A stretch of DNA of 64,000 bases from Chloropicon primus (lineage: Eukaryota > Chlorophyta > Chloropicophyceae > Chloropicales > Chloropicaceae): NCBI GenBank assembly GCA_023205875.1, contig CP060754.1, forward strand, positions 1,054,001-1,118,000, written 5' to 3'. Both the position numbers and the translations under genes were made by a program. Below, piece after piece: positions 18,241 through 29,169 of the stretch. Each line of letters begins with the position of its first letter. Position 1 is the first letter of the stretch. Below the pieces are notes generated by a model that was given only the letters and a program-made list of their open reading frames with translations, had not been told where the DNA came from and did no database searches.

Positions 18241-20088
18241 ATGGCGCCTTCGTCGGAGTCCGCGATGGGGAATGGGCAGGGCGAGCACTCGGCGGAAGCG
18301 AATTACTTGAACTCGAAGTTCAAGCAAGCGGCGAGGCGAGGAAACGTCAAGCTCCTGGAGGAACTGAAGGACAAGGGTGCGGAGGTGGACCACTCGGATA
18401 GCACGACTGCCCTGATATGCGCCGTGCAGTCGGAGGACTACGAGTGCTTCAAGTACCTCGTGGGCAGCTGCGGTGCGGACGTGAACGTGTCGAACAGCAG
18501 CGGGGAGACGGCGCTGCACTACGCTTGCTTTCTTGGTCAATCGGAGATGGTGAACTTGCTGCTCGAGAGGAAGGTGGACGTCCACGCGGTCTCGAAGAGC
18601 AACAGCTCTGCGTTCAACTACAGCATGTTCTCCAGCAATCCCGAGGTAGCGCTGAGGCTGCTGGAGGAGGGCGGATCGAACAAGAACGAGGGAAGCCTCG
18701 CCTTTGCTCTTTTGAACGAGCACGACAAGCCCACGATTCTGGCAGCTCTGCTGAAGAAGGGCGGGGCCAAGTCGTTCCACGACGAGCACGGGAACACCCT
18801 CGCGCACAAGGTGGTCCAATCCGAGAGAATGAAGAGCGCGGACTTGCTCCTGACGGCCATGCCTGAGCTCTTCGACGTGGCCAACGCGGAGGGCCAGCTT
18901 CCCTTGCATATGGCCTCCCTCCTTGGAAACATCCGGCTCGTGGAGAAGATACTCTTGGGTCGACGGAAGGAGATGGAGCACCAGCTCTTCTCCGTGGACG
19001 CCCAAGGGAGGTCCGTCGTCCACTACGCGGCGGCCTCGAAGAGGTCAGAGGCTTTGGCGCTCCTGGCGGAAGCCGGTGCGGGGCTCGAAGCGGAGGACAA
19101 GAACGGGGTAAGCGCCCTCACCTTGGCCTGCGTGACGGGAACGGCGGCGAACGTGAAGCTTCTCCTCGGGGCGAGCGAGGACCACCTGGAGAAGCACAGC
19201 CTGGAAGCGCTGAACGCGGCGGTGCACAACCAGAACTTGGAGGCGGTCGTGGCGCTCTGCCGCAACAGCACCGTTGTGCAGTGGGGCCTGAAAGGCTTGC
19301 CGCCCTCTCCGGACAGGTCCCCCTTCCTTCTGGCGGGCTACTACGGCGACGCTTCGATGATCGAGGCGATGGTCGGCCAGCACGAGGGCCTCCTGGACCA
19401 GCAGGACAGCGGGGGGAAGACCATCCTTCACATCTGCGCCTCGAGGGGCAACCTGGGCGCGCTGAAGTTCCTGTGCTCTGTCCTGCACGAGGACTATCTG
19501 AACATATTCACCAAGCTCGGCAGGAACGCGCTGTGGTATGCGGCATGCGGGGGCCACACGGATTGCGTGAAGCTGCTGCTGGAGCACGGGGTGAACAACG
19601 ACATGGGGGACAACTTGGACATCTCTCCCCTCGCTGCTGCGTGCAAGGAGGGCCACGTCGGAGTTCTGCGCACCTTGGTCGATGCTGGCATGGACATCAA
19701 CACGAAAAACACGGATGGCATGACTCCGCTCATGCAAGCGGCCATTTCCGGCCAGGCCAAGCTCGTGAAGGTTCTCCTCGACCTCGGGGCGGATGTGAAC
19801 CGCCCGGACAAGGCCAAGCTGACGCCTTTGCACCACGCGGCGACGGGCGGGAAGGCTCAGATGTGCACCTTCCTCGTCAAAGCGGGTGCCGACCTAAATG
19901 CCGTTGACAAGAACATGAGGACACCCCTTCACAGCGCTGTATACTATGGACGGACCGTCGTCGCCACCGCCTTGCTGAAACTCGGCGCGAACGTGGGCGC
20001 GGTCGACAAGAGGGACCTCACTTGCAGTGCAGCAGCAGCAAGTGTCGGCCACCATGACCTGGCAAGGCTCCTGGACAAGGGCCTCTAA
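18241..20088 (+). CDS. Ankyrin-repeat protein
   Basis: The 615-aa protein is built almost wholly of ankyrin repeats (about 16), from residue 20 to the C terminus, with typical TALHYACFLGQ, LPLHMASLLGN, TPLHHAATGGK and TPLHSAVYYGR helices. No other domain, membrane segment or targeting signal is visible. Ankyrin stacks bind other proteins, so the role cannot be inferred. ATG at 18241 directly precedes a short non-repeat N terminus. It is on the same strand as U1-70K, 163 bp upstream of it. A purely ankyrin protein of this size could be a scaffold or regulatory subunit. Confidence 0.85.
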   Translation: MAPSSESAMGNGQGEHSAEANYLNSKFKQAARRGNVKLLEELKDKGAEVDHSDSTTALICAVQSEDYECFKYLVGSCGADVNVSNSSGETALHYACFLGQSEMVNLLLERKVDVHAVSKSNSSAFNYSMFSSNPEVALRLLEEGGSNKNEGSLAFALLNEHDKPTILAALLKKGGAKSFHDEHGNTLAHKVVQSERMKSADLLLTAMPELFDVANAEGQLPLHMASLLGNIRLVEKILLGRRKEMEHQLFSVDAQGRSVVHYAAASKRSEALALLAEAGAGLEAEDKNGVSALTLACVTGTAANVKLLLGASEDHLEKHSLEALNAAVHNQNLEAVVALCRNSTVVQWGLKGLPPSPDRSPFLLAGYYGDASMIEAMVGQHEGLLDQQDSGGKTILHICASRGNLGALKFLCSVLHEDYLNIFTKLGRNALWYAACGGHTDCVKLLLEHGVNNDMGDNLDISPLAAACKEGHVGVLRTLVDAGMDINTKNTDGMTPLMQAAISGQAKLVKVLLDLGADVNRPDKAKLTPLHHAATGGKAQMCTFLVKAGADLNAVDKNMRTPLHSAVYYGRTVVATALLKLGANVGAVDKRDLTCSAAAASVGHHDLARLLDKGL

Positions 20089-20251
20089 CCAACACCCTTC
20101 ATTCACCCATTGTAATCCTAAGTTCCAAAACACATCCCCCAGAGTGTCTTCCCCTTCCTCCCCCTTTCTGCCGAGGAGAATCAGAATCGTATTGAAGTGA
20201 GCCTCGGGGAACCCCAAGTGAGGCTCGAAAGGTCGGCGGGGCTTGGGAAAG

Positions 20252-21424
20252 ATGGACAGAGGAGGGCGCGGGGGCTACGGACGCGGCTACGGAGGACCGC
20301 CCCGGGGCGAAGGGGGGGGCTACGGGGGAGGCTATGGCCGCGGGAGGTACGACGGGGGTCGCGGGCGGGGGTACGGGGGCGGAGGTCGAGGCCCTCCCCG
20401 TGGAGGACCAGGGGGTCGTTTCGGTGGCCCACCTCGAGGTGGGAACTTCCACCCCTCTGGCCTGACGCCGAACCTGCTCGCGATGTTCGAGCCTCGCCCG
20501 CCACTCCCGTTCAAGACTCCCCCAAAGGCGTCCAAGCCCAAGCTGCCGTACACGGGCGTCTCGGGCTACGTCAAACACTTTGTTGACCCCAAGGAAGATC
20601 CAGTGGCGCCCAAGCCGGAGCGTGTCCTGAACCGGAAGGAGAGGAAGGTCCTGAAGGAGAAGCAGAGGAGGGAGAAAGCGGAGGAAAAGCTCGCGAGCCA
20701 GCTCGCCGAGTACCAAAAGAGGCGAAGAGTCGAAGAGGAGGAGAGGACGAAGCCTGCGGTGGACACTGAGGGGGCGACGGAGGAGGGCGAGGTCGGGCCG
20801 GACCCAGCTGCCGAGGAGAAGAGGGCCCAGGAGATTGCCGCGATGCCGGATCAGGACAAGACGGCCGATCCCTGGCACACCCTCTTCGTGTCCAACCTCG
20901 ATTACGCGGTGACCGCGGCGGACTTGCAGAAGGTCTTCGCGCAGTACGGGAAGATCGTCGCCATCAAGATTGTTGCGGACAAGTCGGAGGAGGGCGCCCC
21001 GAAGCCCAAGGGTTACGCCTTCATCGAGTACTCCTCCTCGAGGGAGATGAGGGAGGCTTACAAGGACGCCGACGGGGTGGAGATAAGAGGGCGGAAGTGC
21101 ACGGTCGACGTGGAGAGGGGGAGGACGGTGGAAAGCTGGAAGCCCAGGAGGCTCGGGGGCGGGAAGGGCGGGGAGACCAGGAGGTCTCGCCCGAAGAAGA
21201 AGGCAGTCAAGCAGGACTCGAGGCCCGCTCCTCGGGACCAGTTCCGGGGGAGGGGCCCGGGTCCAAGGGAGAGGGGAGGAAGGTCAGATTACGCCGACAG
21301 GGGGCCACCGAGGCACCAGTCCCGGGGGCTAGGATACGGCCGCGACCGCGACCGCGACTGGGGCAGGGACCGTGGCGACAGAGACAGGAAGCGGGACCGG
21401 GACGAGAGAGACGGGAGGGATGGG

Positions 21425-21465
<41 letters not shown>

Positions 21466-21736
21466 TAGAGACAGGGGCAGGGACAGGGACAGGGACAGGG
21501 ACAGGTACAGGCCGAGGGAGAGGGAGAGGGACTCTGGTTACGCCTCGAGAGACCCTCGGGACCGTGGCGACAGGGATCACCATCCCCGCGGCGACAGGGG
21601 CCGTGGTGACAGGGACAGGGACAGGGACAGGGATTGGGACAGGAAGAGGCGGTATGATGGAGGATACCGAGACCGCGCTCCGAGCCCAGAAGGGAGGAAG
21701 AGGTCCAGGTACGACAGGGAGGAGGGGGAGATATGA
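20252..21736 (+). CDS. U1-70K: U1 snRNP 70 kDa protein with N-terminal RGG region
   Basis: U1-70K binds stem-loop I of U1 snRNA and marks 5' splice sites. The 494-aa product has the U1-70K core: [19 protein letters not shown] (about 67-85), a helical linker, an RRM with RNP2 LFVSNL (211-216) and RNP1 KGYAFIEY (about 253-260), then the signature [20 protein letters not shown]. The C terminus is a long Arg/Asp-rich tail with RD dipeptide runs, coded by a GGGACA hexamer array. Unusually, the first 65 residues are Gly/Arg/Tyr-rich RGG/RGY repeats, where plant and animal orthologues have a short non-repetitive leader. ATG at 20252 is the first in frame. The N terminus could add RNA binding or phase-separating behaviour; that is inference. 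Confidence 0.93.
21425..21505 (+). repeat. GGGACA hexamer array inside U1-70K
   Basis: About thirteen tandem, slightly varied copies of the hexamer gggaca encode the RD dipeptide tail of U1-70K. A unit length divisible by three keeps the frame when copy number changes. Confidence 0.85.
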
Positions 21737-21972
21737 TTGCGTTGGGTGCGTCGTCGTCGTCGTCGTCAGCGGCGGCGTTCCATGAAATGAAAATAAAGAT
21801 AAAAGGAATTATATAAATACAAAAACAAAAGCGTCTTCTGCGCGCTTGGCTCGCTGCTAAGTTGTACAAGAGGGCCCAAATCTCTGATCGCCCACGCACC
21901 ACACACACCGTCCCCCAACGTTTCCGACGACGACGACGACGTCGTCGTCGTCGTCGTCGTCTACCTCACCCC

Positions 21973-22785
21973 TCACCCTCCTCCGTCCTCGAGGTCCGCG
22001 AGCTGCTCCCTGATCTCCTCGTCCTCGCCGTACTGGATCGAGTTGTCGATGTAGGCCATCAGGTCCTGCAGGCTGTCCTCCTTGGTGTAGTCGAGGGGGA
22101 AGAAGCTCACCATGCTGTACTCGTCGATCAGGCTCGCTATGGCGTCGTTCAGGCGGAGGTATTTGGGCCCCATCCTCGCGTTGAGCTGGCTGGCGAGGGA
22201 TCTCGCGTCCACGTCCAGGAAGTTCTCGACCTCCTCCTTGTTCTCCACCATGTCCAGCTTGGTCAGCACGTTGGTGTGCGGCAGCTCCAGCTGGACCATG
22301 GCGGAGAGGCACGTCATGCACCCCGAGATGAACTTGGTGGTGTCCGTGACGAACTGGGCGTCGAGGAGGTACACCGCGCACACTGACCACCCCCGGTCCC
22401 TGAGGTACTGCACGAAGCGCTTGAACGCGGGGACGTGGGAGTACAGCTCGATCTGCCCGGGGCAGTCGAAGACGAGGTAGTCGTCGTCCCCGTACGACTC
22501 CTCGAAGACTTGGGCGAACCAGTCCTCGAGGTGCTCCTCGAAGTACTCCATGGCGTACACGAGGGCCCCGTTCGGGCCGAGCTTCAGCTCCTCCTGGACG
22601 TCCTCCACTGAGATCAGGTCCCTAATGTCGAGGGAGACGGGGTACTCGAAGCTCTCCGCGGCGGGGTCCAGGTTCACGAAGTGCACCCTCCTCTTCACGG
22701 ACGTGCAGTGCTCCCCGACCTGGGAGCAGTACGTCGACTTCCCGCTCCCCGCGGGACCCAGAACAAGCTGCGCGTACCGACCCAT
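21973..22785 (-). CDS. GPN3: GPN-loop GTPase 3
   Basis: GPN-loop GTPases help assemble and import RNA polymerase II. The 270-aa protein shows P-loop GPAGSGKS (10-17), the family-defining GPN loop in LGPNGALVYAMEYF (70-72), switch II DCPGQIEL (107-114) and NVLTKLDMVE as the guanine-specificity motif. It is close to the usual GPN3 length of about 280 aa, and YVL-type C-terminal features match GPN3 better than GPN1 or GPN2. The ATG at 22785 (MGRYAQLVLG) agrees with the family start. The frame is open for a further 790 nt upstream through a purine-rich minisatellite, but that extension would be repetitive and is not believed. It shares a divergent region with clathrin heavy chain. Confidence 0.92.
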   Translation of the reverse strand: MGRYAQLVLGPAGSGKSTYCSQVGEHCTSVKRRVHFVNLDPAAESFEYPVSLDIRDLISVEDVQEELKLGPNGALVYAMEYFEEHLEDWFAQVFEESYGDDDYLVFDCPGQIELYSHVPAFKRFVQYLRDRGWSVCAVYLLDAQFVTDTTKFISGCMTCLSAMVQLELPHTNVLTKLDMVENKEEVENFLDVDARSLASQLNARMGPKYLRLNDAIASLIDEYSMVSFFPLDYTKEDSLQDLMAYIDNSIQYGEDEEIREQLADLEDGGG

Positions 22786-23551
22786 CGATTGATTGATCGA
22801 TTGATCAATCAATTGATCCACAGCCAGCCTTCCTCCAGAGAGAGACTCCTCCTTCCTCTGCTCCTCTGTTCCTCCTCCCTCTGTTCCTCCTTCCTCTTTT
22901 CCTCCTTCCTTCCTCTTTTCCTCCTTCCTCTTTTCCTCCTTCCTCTGTTCCTCCTTCCTCTGTTCCTCCTCCCTCTGTTCCTCCTTCCTCTGTTCCTCCT
23001 TCCTCTGCTCCTCTTCCTCCTTCCTCTGTTCCTCCTTCCTTCCTCTGCTCCTCTGTTCCTCCTTCCTCTGTTCCTCCTTCCTCTGCTCCTCTTCCTCCTT
23101 CCTCTGTTCCTCCTTCCTCCCTCTGTTCCTCCTTCCTCCTTCCTCCCTCTGTTCCTCCTTCCTCCTTCCTCCCTCTGTTCCTCCTTCCCTTTCCTTGGTC
23201 GGGTCCCCCCCCTGGTGTGGAAAAGTCGAGATCGCCGACACGATATTTCCGGGAAATCCCCCGGAGCCCCGACCGACGATTTCTAGGGTTTGTCTCCGTC
23301 TCTCTCCCCCCTCCTCCCAACACACAATTATTACACCCCACCTCCAGCCTGGCCTCGGGGGGCACCAAACCAGACGACGAGGAAACGAAAGAAGCCGGAC
23401 ACGACGACGACGACGCGGTTGCGATCGATCGCACACCCTTACCGCACACGACGGACGAGGACAACGAGGAACACGAGGAAGGAAATTGGGCGCGAGGGAG
23501 GAGACGACGACGACGACGGGCTGTCTTGAGTGTGACGGAGACCAGGACACC
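22786..23551. promoter_or_regulatory. Divergent intergenic region GPN3/clathrin with minisatellite
   Basis: The 766-bp head-to-head gap contains a GATT/GATC-rich tract next to the GPN3 start (22786-22819), a pyrimidine minisatellite (22847-23192) and a palindrome-like element at 23241-23258. The remainder holds no recognisable gene. Confidence 0.55.
22847..23192 (+). repeat. Pyrimidine minisatellite, about 15-bp unit
   Basis: Degenerate tandem copies of a unit like tcctccttcctctgt, with 8-, 9- and 15-bp spacings, cover about 345 bp. On the minus strand they read as RKEEQ repeats in frame with GPN3, which is why that frame stays open. They are taken as non-coding 5' sequence. Confidence 0.85.
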
Positions 23552-26500
23552 ATGGCCAACGCCGCGCCGATAAGCATGAAGGAGTGTCTGCTGTAAGTGA
23601 AACTTCACGAAAACACGAAAAGGGCGAGAGGAGGACGAAGACGGTTTTTGGGGGAAAGGGAAAGGGGCGAAAAAAAATTGGGGAGGGGGAGAAAGGTTCG
23701 CGCCCTCCCCCGGGACTCGCTCGCTCGACCGTGCCCCTTGGCGTGTGAAATGAAAAGGGTTTCGGACTCCTCCTCCCTCTCGGAGAGGAAGGAATGAATT
23801 GGGAAAAGAAGAAAGAAGCGGTGGTAATCCCCCTCACCTCTTTGCTGACGACGACGATCTGTGGTCTCGATTCTTGTTTTTTTCTTGCTCGCTCTCCACC
23901 AGGCTGCCCAGCCTGGGCATCAACCAGCAGTACATCTCCTTCACGAACCTCACCATGGAAAGTGAGAAGTACATTTGCGTGCGCGAGATGGGTGCAGCGT
24001 CGGGTGGGACGAACAACGTCGTCATCATCGACATGGCGCAGCCCATGCAGCCCATGCGAAGGCCAATCACGGCGGACTCGGCTTTGATGAACCCGAACAG
24101 CAAGATCATCGCGCTGAAGGCCGCGGTGCCCGGCCAAACCGCGGACCACCTCCAGGTCTTCAACCTGGACACCAAGGCCAAGCTGGGAAGCCACCAGATG
24201 CCCGAGCAGGTCGTGTTCTGGAAGTGGATCTCGGAGACCAAGATTGGCATCGTGTCCGCCACCTCGGTGTACCACTGGAACGTGGACGGGAGCTCCGCTC
24301 CGGCCAAGGTCTTCGACAGGGCGTCCAACCTCAACGGGACGCAGGTCATCAAGTACATGGTCACCCCGGACGAGAAGTGGTGCGTCCTCATCGGGATCGC
24401 CCCAGGCTCTGCCGACAGGCCACAGCTCGTGAAGGGTTACATGCAGCTGTACTCGATGGCTCAGAGCAGGAGCCAGGCCTTGGAGGCCCACGCGGCGGCC
24501 TTCGCCTCTATCAAGGTGGGAGCCAACACGTCGCCGAGCACCCTTATCAGTTTTGCTCAGAAGTCCATGGTCAACGGCCAGTTGGTGTCCAAGCTCCACG
24601 TCATCGAGCTCGGGACCCCAGCAGCGGGGCAGACGCCCTTCACCAAGAAGCAGGCGGAGCTCTTCTTCCCCCCGGAGTTTGCCGACGATTTCCCCGTGTC
24701 GATGCAGATCAGCAAGAAGTACGGGCTGGTCTACGTGATCACGAAGCTGGGCCTTCTGTTCGTGTACGACCTGGAGACGGCCACCGCCGTGTACAGGTCG
24801 CGCATCTCGCCCGACCCAATCTTCCTGACCAGCGAGGCGGACAGCGTTGGAGGCTTCTACGCCATCAACAGAAGGGGGCAGGTGCTTTTGGCCACCGTGA
24901 ACGAGCAGAGCATGGTTCCATTCATCAGCCAGTCCCTGAACAACTTGGACCTCGCGCTTGCTATTGCCAAGAGGGGCAACCTCCCTGGCGCAGAGGCCTT
25001 GGTGGGACAGAACTTTGAGCGTCTCTTCGGCCTTGGGCAGTACAAGGAGGCCGCCGTGGCGGCGGCGGAGTCTCCAATGGGAGCTCTCCGTACCAAGGAG
25101 ACCATCGAGAAGTTGAAGGGCGTGCAGGTCCCAGCAGGCCAGACCTCTCCACTTTTGCAGTACTTCGGCACCCTCCTCACCAAGGGCAAGTTGAACCCCT
25201 TGGAAAGTCTGGAGTTGGGAAGGCTCGTGCTGTCCCAGAACAAGAAGCAGTTGCTTGAGAACTGGATGAACGAGGACAAGCTGGAGTGCGACGAGGCCCT
25301 TGGCGACCTCGTCAAGAACACTGGGGACTCGGACTTGGCTCTGAAGATTTACTTGAAGGCCCAAGCGACGCAGAAGGTCGTCACCGCCTTTGCTGAGAGA
25401 GGGCAGTTTGAGGAGCTTGTCAAGTACAGCGGACAGGTCGGGCACAAGCCTGACTACATGTACATCATGCAGTCCCTCCTCATGAGCAACCCCCAGGCGG
25501 CAGCCAAGCTTGCCGTGACCATCGCTCAGCAGCCTGGACCACCAGTCGACGTGAACACCATCACGGACCTCTTCTTGCAGAGAAACATGATCCGCGAGGC
25601 CACGTCCTTCCTGTTGGAGGTCCTGAAGCCTAACTTGCCGGAGCAAGCCATGCTTCAGACCAAGGTTCTCGAGATCAACCTGGTCACCTATCCAAACGTC
25701 GCCGATGCAATTCTCGCGAACAACATGTTTACTCACTACGATCGTCCAAGAGTGGCGCAGCTTTGCGAGAAGGCAGGCTTGTACATGAGGGCGCTGCAGC
25801 ACTACAGCGACCTTTCGGACATCAAGCGTGTGATCATCAACACCCACGCCATTGAGCCACAGGCCCTTGTCGAGTTCTGCGGAACTCTCTCCCCTGAGTG
25901 GGCTCTTGCCTGCTTGAAGGAAATGCTCAGTGTCAATGCTCAGCAGAACTTGCAGTTGGTCGTGCAGATCGCAAAGGAGTACACCGAGCAGATCGGGTCC
26001 TCGGGCATCATCGACCTCCTCGAGGAATTCAAGTCCTACGAGGGGCTTTACTTCTACCTCGGCTCCTACCTCGCCTTCTCTGAGGACCCAGACGTGCACT
26101 TCAAATACATTGAGGCTGCCACCAAGACTGGCCAGGTCAAGGAAGTGGAGAGGGTCACAAGGGAGAGCAACTTCTATGACCCAGAGAAGACGAAGCAGTT
26201 CCTCATGGAGGCCAAGCTTCAAGACGCGAGGCCACTTATCAATGTGTGCGACAGGTTCGACCTCATTAGGGACCTCGCGTTGTACTTGTTCAAGAACAAC
26301 ATGTTGAAGTACATCGAGGCGTACGTCCAGAAGGTCAACCCATCCAAGGCTCCAGAAATTGTTGGCGCACTTTTGGATGTCGAGTGCGATGAGGAGTTCG
26401 TTTCCAACCTCATCCTCAGTGTCCGCTCCTTGTTGCCAGTCGAGCCACTCGTTGCGGAGGTCGAGAAGCGTAACAGAATGAAGCTCCTCACCACCTTCTT

Positions 26501-28946
26501 GGACCACTTGGTCAGCGAAGGCAGCACTGATGCTCATGTCCACAATGCTTTGGGAAAGATCATCATAGATTCCAACAACAACCCAGAGCATTTCTTGACG
26601 ACCAACCCACACTACGACAGCGAGGTTGTAGGAAAGTATTGCGAGAAGAGGGATCCAAACCTTGCTTGTGTCGCTTACAAGCGCGGCCAGTGCGACGACG
26701 CCCTTGTCGATTGCACCAACAAGAACTCTATGTTCAAGCTTCAGGCGAGATATGTTGTCGAGAGAATGGACCTGGATCTTTGGGCCAAGGTCCTTGACCC
26801 AGAGAGCGAGCACCGCAGGCAGCTGATCGACCAGGTCGTGTCCACTGCACTTCCTGAGAGCAAGAACCCTGAGCAGGTGTCCGTGAGTGTCAAGGCATTC
26901 ATGACTGCAGATCTGCCAAACGAGTTGATCGAGCTCCTCGAGAAGATTGTTCTCCAGAACTCTGCATTCAGTGGTAACCCTAACTTGCAGAACTTGTTGA
27001 TTTTGACTGCCATCAAGGCGGACGGAACAAGAGTCATGGACTACATCAACAGATTGGACCACTTCGATGGTCCGGCTGTGGGAGAGATTGCAGTGGGCTC
27101 TGAGCTGTTCGAAGAGGCGTACTTCATTTACAAGAAGTTCGACCTCCATGTTCCTGCGATCAAGGTTCTTCTCGAGAACTTGGGATCCATCGAAAGAGCC
27201 CACGAGTACGCCACCAAGGTGGAGGAGAAGGAGTGCTGGAGTGAGCTTGCAAAGGCGCAGCTCGCGGGAGGCAACATCAAGGATGCGATCACATCTTACA
27301 TCCGTGCTGATGACGAGAGCAACCGCGACAGCGTCATTGCCGAGGCAAAGAAGAGCGACTCTTATGAGGACTTGGTGAAGTATCTCAAGATGGTTAGGTC
27401 CAAGGTCAAGGAGGCCTCCGTGGACACTGAGCTTGCGTACGCCTATGCCAAGATCGGAGAGCTTGGCCACCTCGAGGAGTTCATCGTTTCCACTCCGGGT
27501 ATTAACCTGCAGTCAGTTGGAGACCGCTGCTTTGATGAGGGCATCTTTGAGGCCTCCAAGATCATCTTCACGAGCTTGTCAAACTGGGGAAGGCTCGCAA
27601 GTACTTTGGTGAAGCTGACGCAATACCAGGCAGCTGTCGACGCCGCGCGCAAGGCCAACTCTTCCAAGACCTGGAAGGAAGTCTGCTTCGCGTGTGTGGA
27701 GCAGGAGGAATACAGACTCGCTCAGCTGTGCGGTTTGAGCATCATTGTCAATGCTGATGACCTCGAGGACGTGAGCGAGTTCTACCAGGGAAGAGGCAAG
27801 AACGAGGAGCTCATTGCCCTCATGGAGGCTGGTCTTGGACTTGAGCGCTCTCATATGGGAATCTTTACAGAGCTGGGAATTCTGTACGCAAAGTACAAAT
27901 TAGATAAGCTGATGGAGCACCTCAAGCTCTTCTCGAACAAGATCAACATCCCAAAGCTGATCCGCGTGTGCGAGGAGCAGATGCACTGGAAGGCTCTCTC
28001 GTTCTTGTATGTCCAGTACGACGAGTATGACAATGCTGCGAACGTGATGATGAACCACTCCCCAGAAGCTTGGGAGCATGTTGCATTCAAGGATGTTGCC
28101 GTCAAGGTCTCCAACGCTGATCTGTTCTACAAGGCGATCACCTTCTACCTGGACGAGCACCCTCTCCTTCTGTGCGACCTCTTGGCTGTCCTCTCGTCTA
28201 GAATCGACCACTCTAGGGTCGTGGACGTCATGAGAAAGAGGGAGCACCTTCCTTTGGTGAAGCCATACCTCCTTTCTGTGCAGCAGTCCAACCTCGTGGC
28301 TGTCAACGAAGCGGTCAATGACTTGCTCATTGAGGAGCATGACTTTGAGGGTCTGAGGAACTCCATTGAGACGTACGACAACTTCGACCAGCTGCAGCTC
28401 GCGACGAGAATCGAGAAGCACGATATCATGGAGTTTAGAAGAATTGCTACTCTCATTTATAAGAAGAGCCTCCGCTGGAAGCAGAGCATGCAGTTGAGCG
28501 TAGACGACAAGCTCTACAAGGATGCCATGGAGACTGCTGCGCAGAGTGGCGAGCCTGAGCTTGCAGAGGAGCTGCTCAAGGGTTTCATTGCAGACGGAAA
28601 CAAGGAGTGTTTCGCTGCTTGCTTGTACACTTGCTACGATCTCATCAAGCCTGACATTGCCCTTCAGTTGGCATGGATGAACGGCATGACAGACCATGCC
28701 ATGCCTTACATGATTCAGGTGATGAGGGACCAGACTTCCAAGATTGACTTGCTCATGGCTGAGAGGGCAGAGCGCAAGAAGGAGGCAGAGAAGACGGATG
28801 ACGACTCTTCGAATAGTCAGCAGTCTAATATGTATGCTCAGATGCTCCCCCCTGCTCTCCCCTCCCCAATGCAGTATCAGCAGCAGCAGCAAGCCGGCAT
28901 GTACAACGCCAACGGGTATAACCAACAACAACAGTTTCAACAATAG
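23552..28946 (+). CDS. CHC: Clathrin heavy chain (two exons)
   Basis: Clathrin heavy chain forms the triskelion of vesicle coats at the plasma membrane and trans-Golgi. The gene has a tiny first exon, 23552-23592, encoding [14 protein letters not shown], a 310-bp intron (23593-23902, GTAAGT...CCACCAG), and a large exon 23903-28946; together 1694 aa. The join gives [18 protein letters not shown], lining up with plant clathrin MREALTLPSIGINPQF, which proves the splice. The N-terminal seven-blade propeller (about 1-330, with [11 protein letters not shown]) is followed by the long alpha-zigzag leg. The C terminus is Gln/Asn/Met-rich ([15 protein letters not shown]). Length matches plant heavy chains of about 1700 aa. 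GC at third positions falls along the gene. Confidence 0.97.
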
Positions 28947-29169
28947 TAAACCTCCAATAATCTTTTGAAATCAAACTTACAAACCTTCAAACTAGACTAC
29001 GGACGACGATCGTCAGCACCTTTGCTTTCCTCCTCCCTCTCTCTTTTCCCTCGACGACTCCAAATCCATTCTCATCTAAAGCCAAAGCCGTTTTCGTTTT
29101 GGCTCGGCAAAGGTGCGGGCTGACGGGAGGGTTTCGGGAGGAGGAGGGGGCGCAAGGGAGTCGAGAACA

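Noticed and set aside
22786-23577. N-terminal extension of GPN3 by about 260 residues
   Set aside because: It is made of RKEEQ repeats from a minisatellite; conserved GPN3 proteins start at MGRYAQLVLG-like sequence.
23439-27470. A 1343-codon open frame on the minus strand opposite clathrin heavy chain
   Set aside because: It is the antisense shadow of a strongly codon-biased gene; the plus-strand product is a full clathrin heavy chain with conserved sequence throughout.
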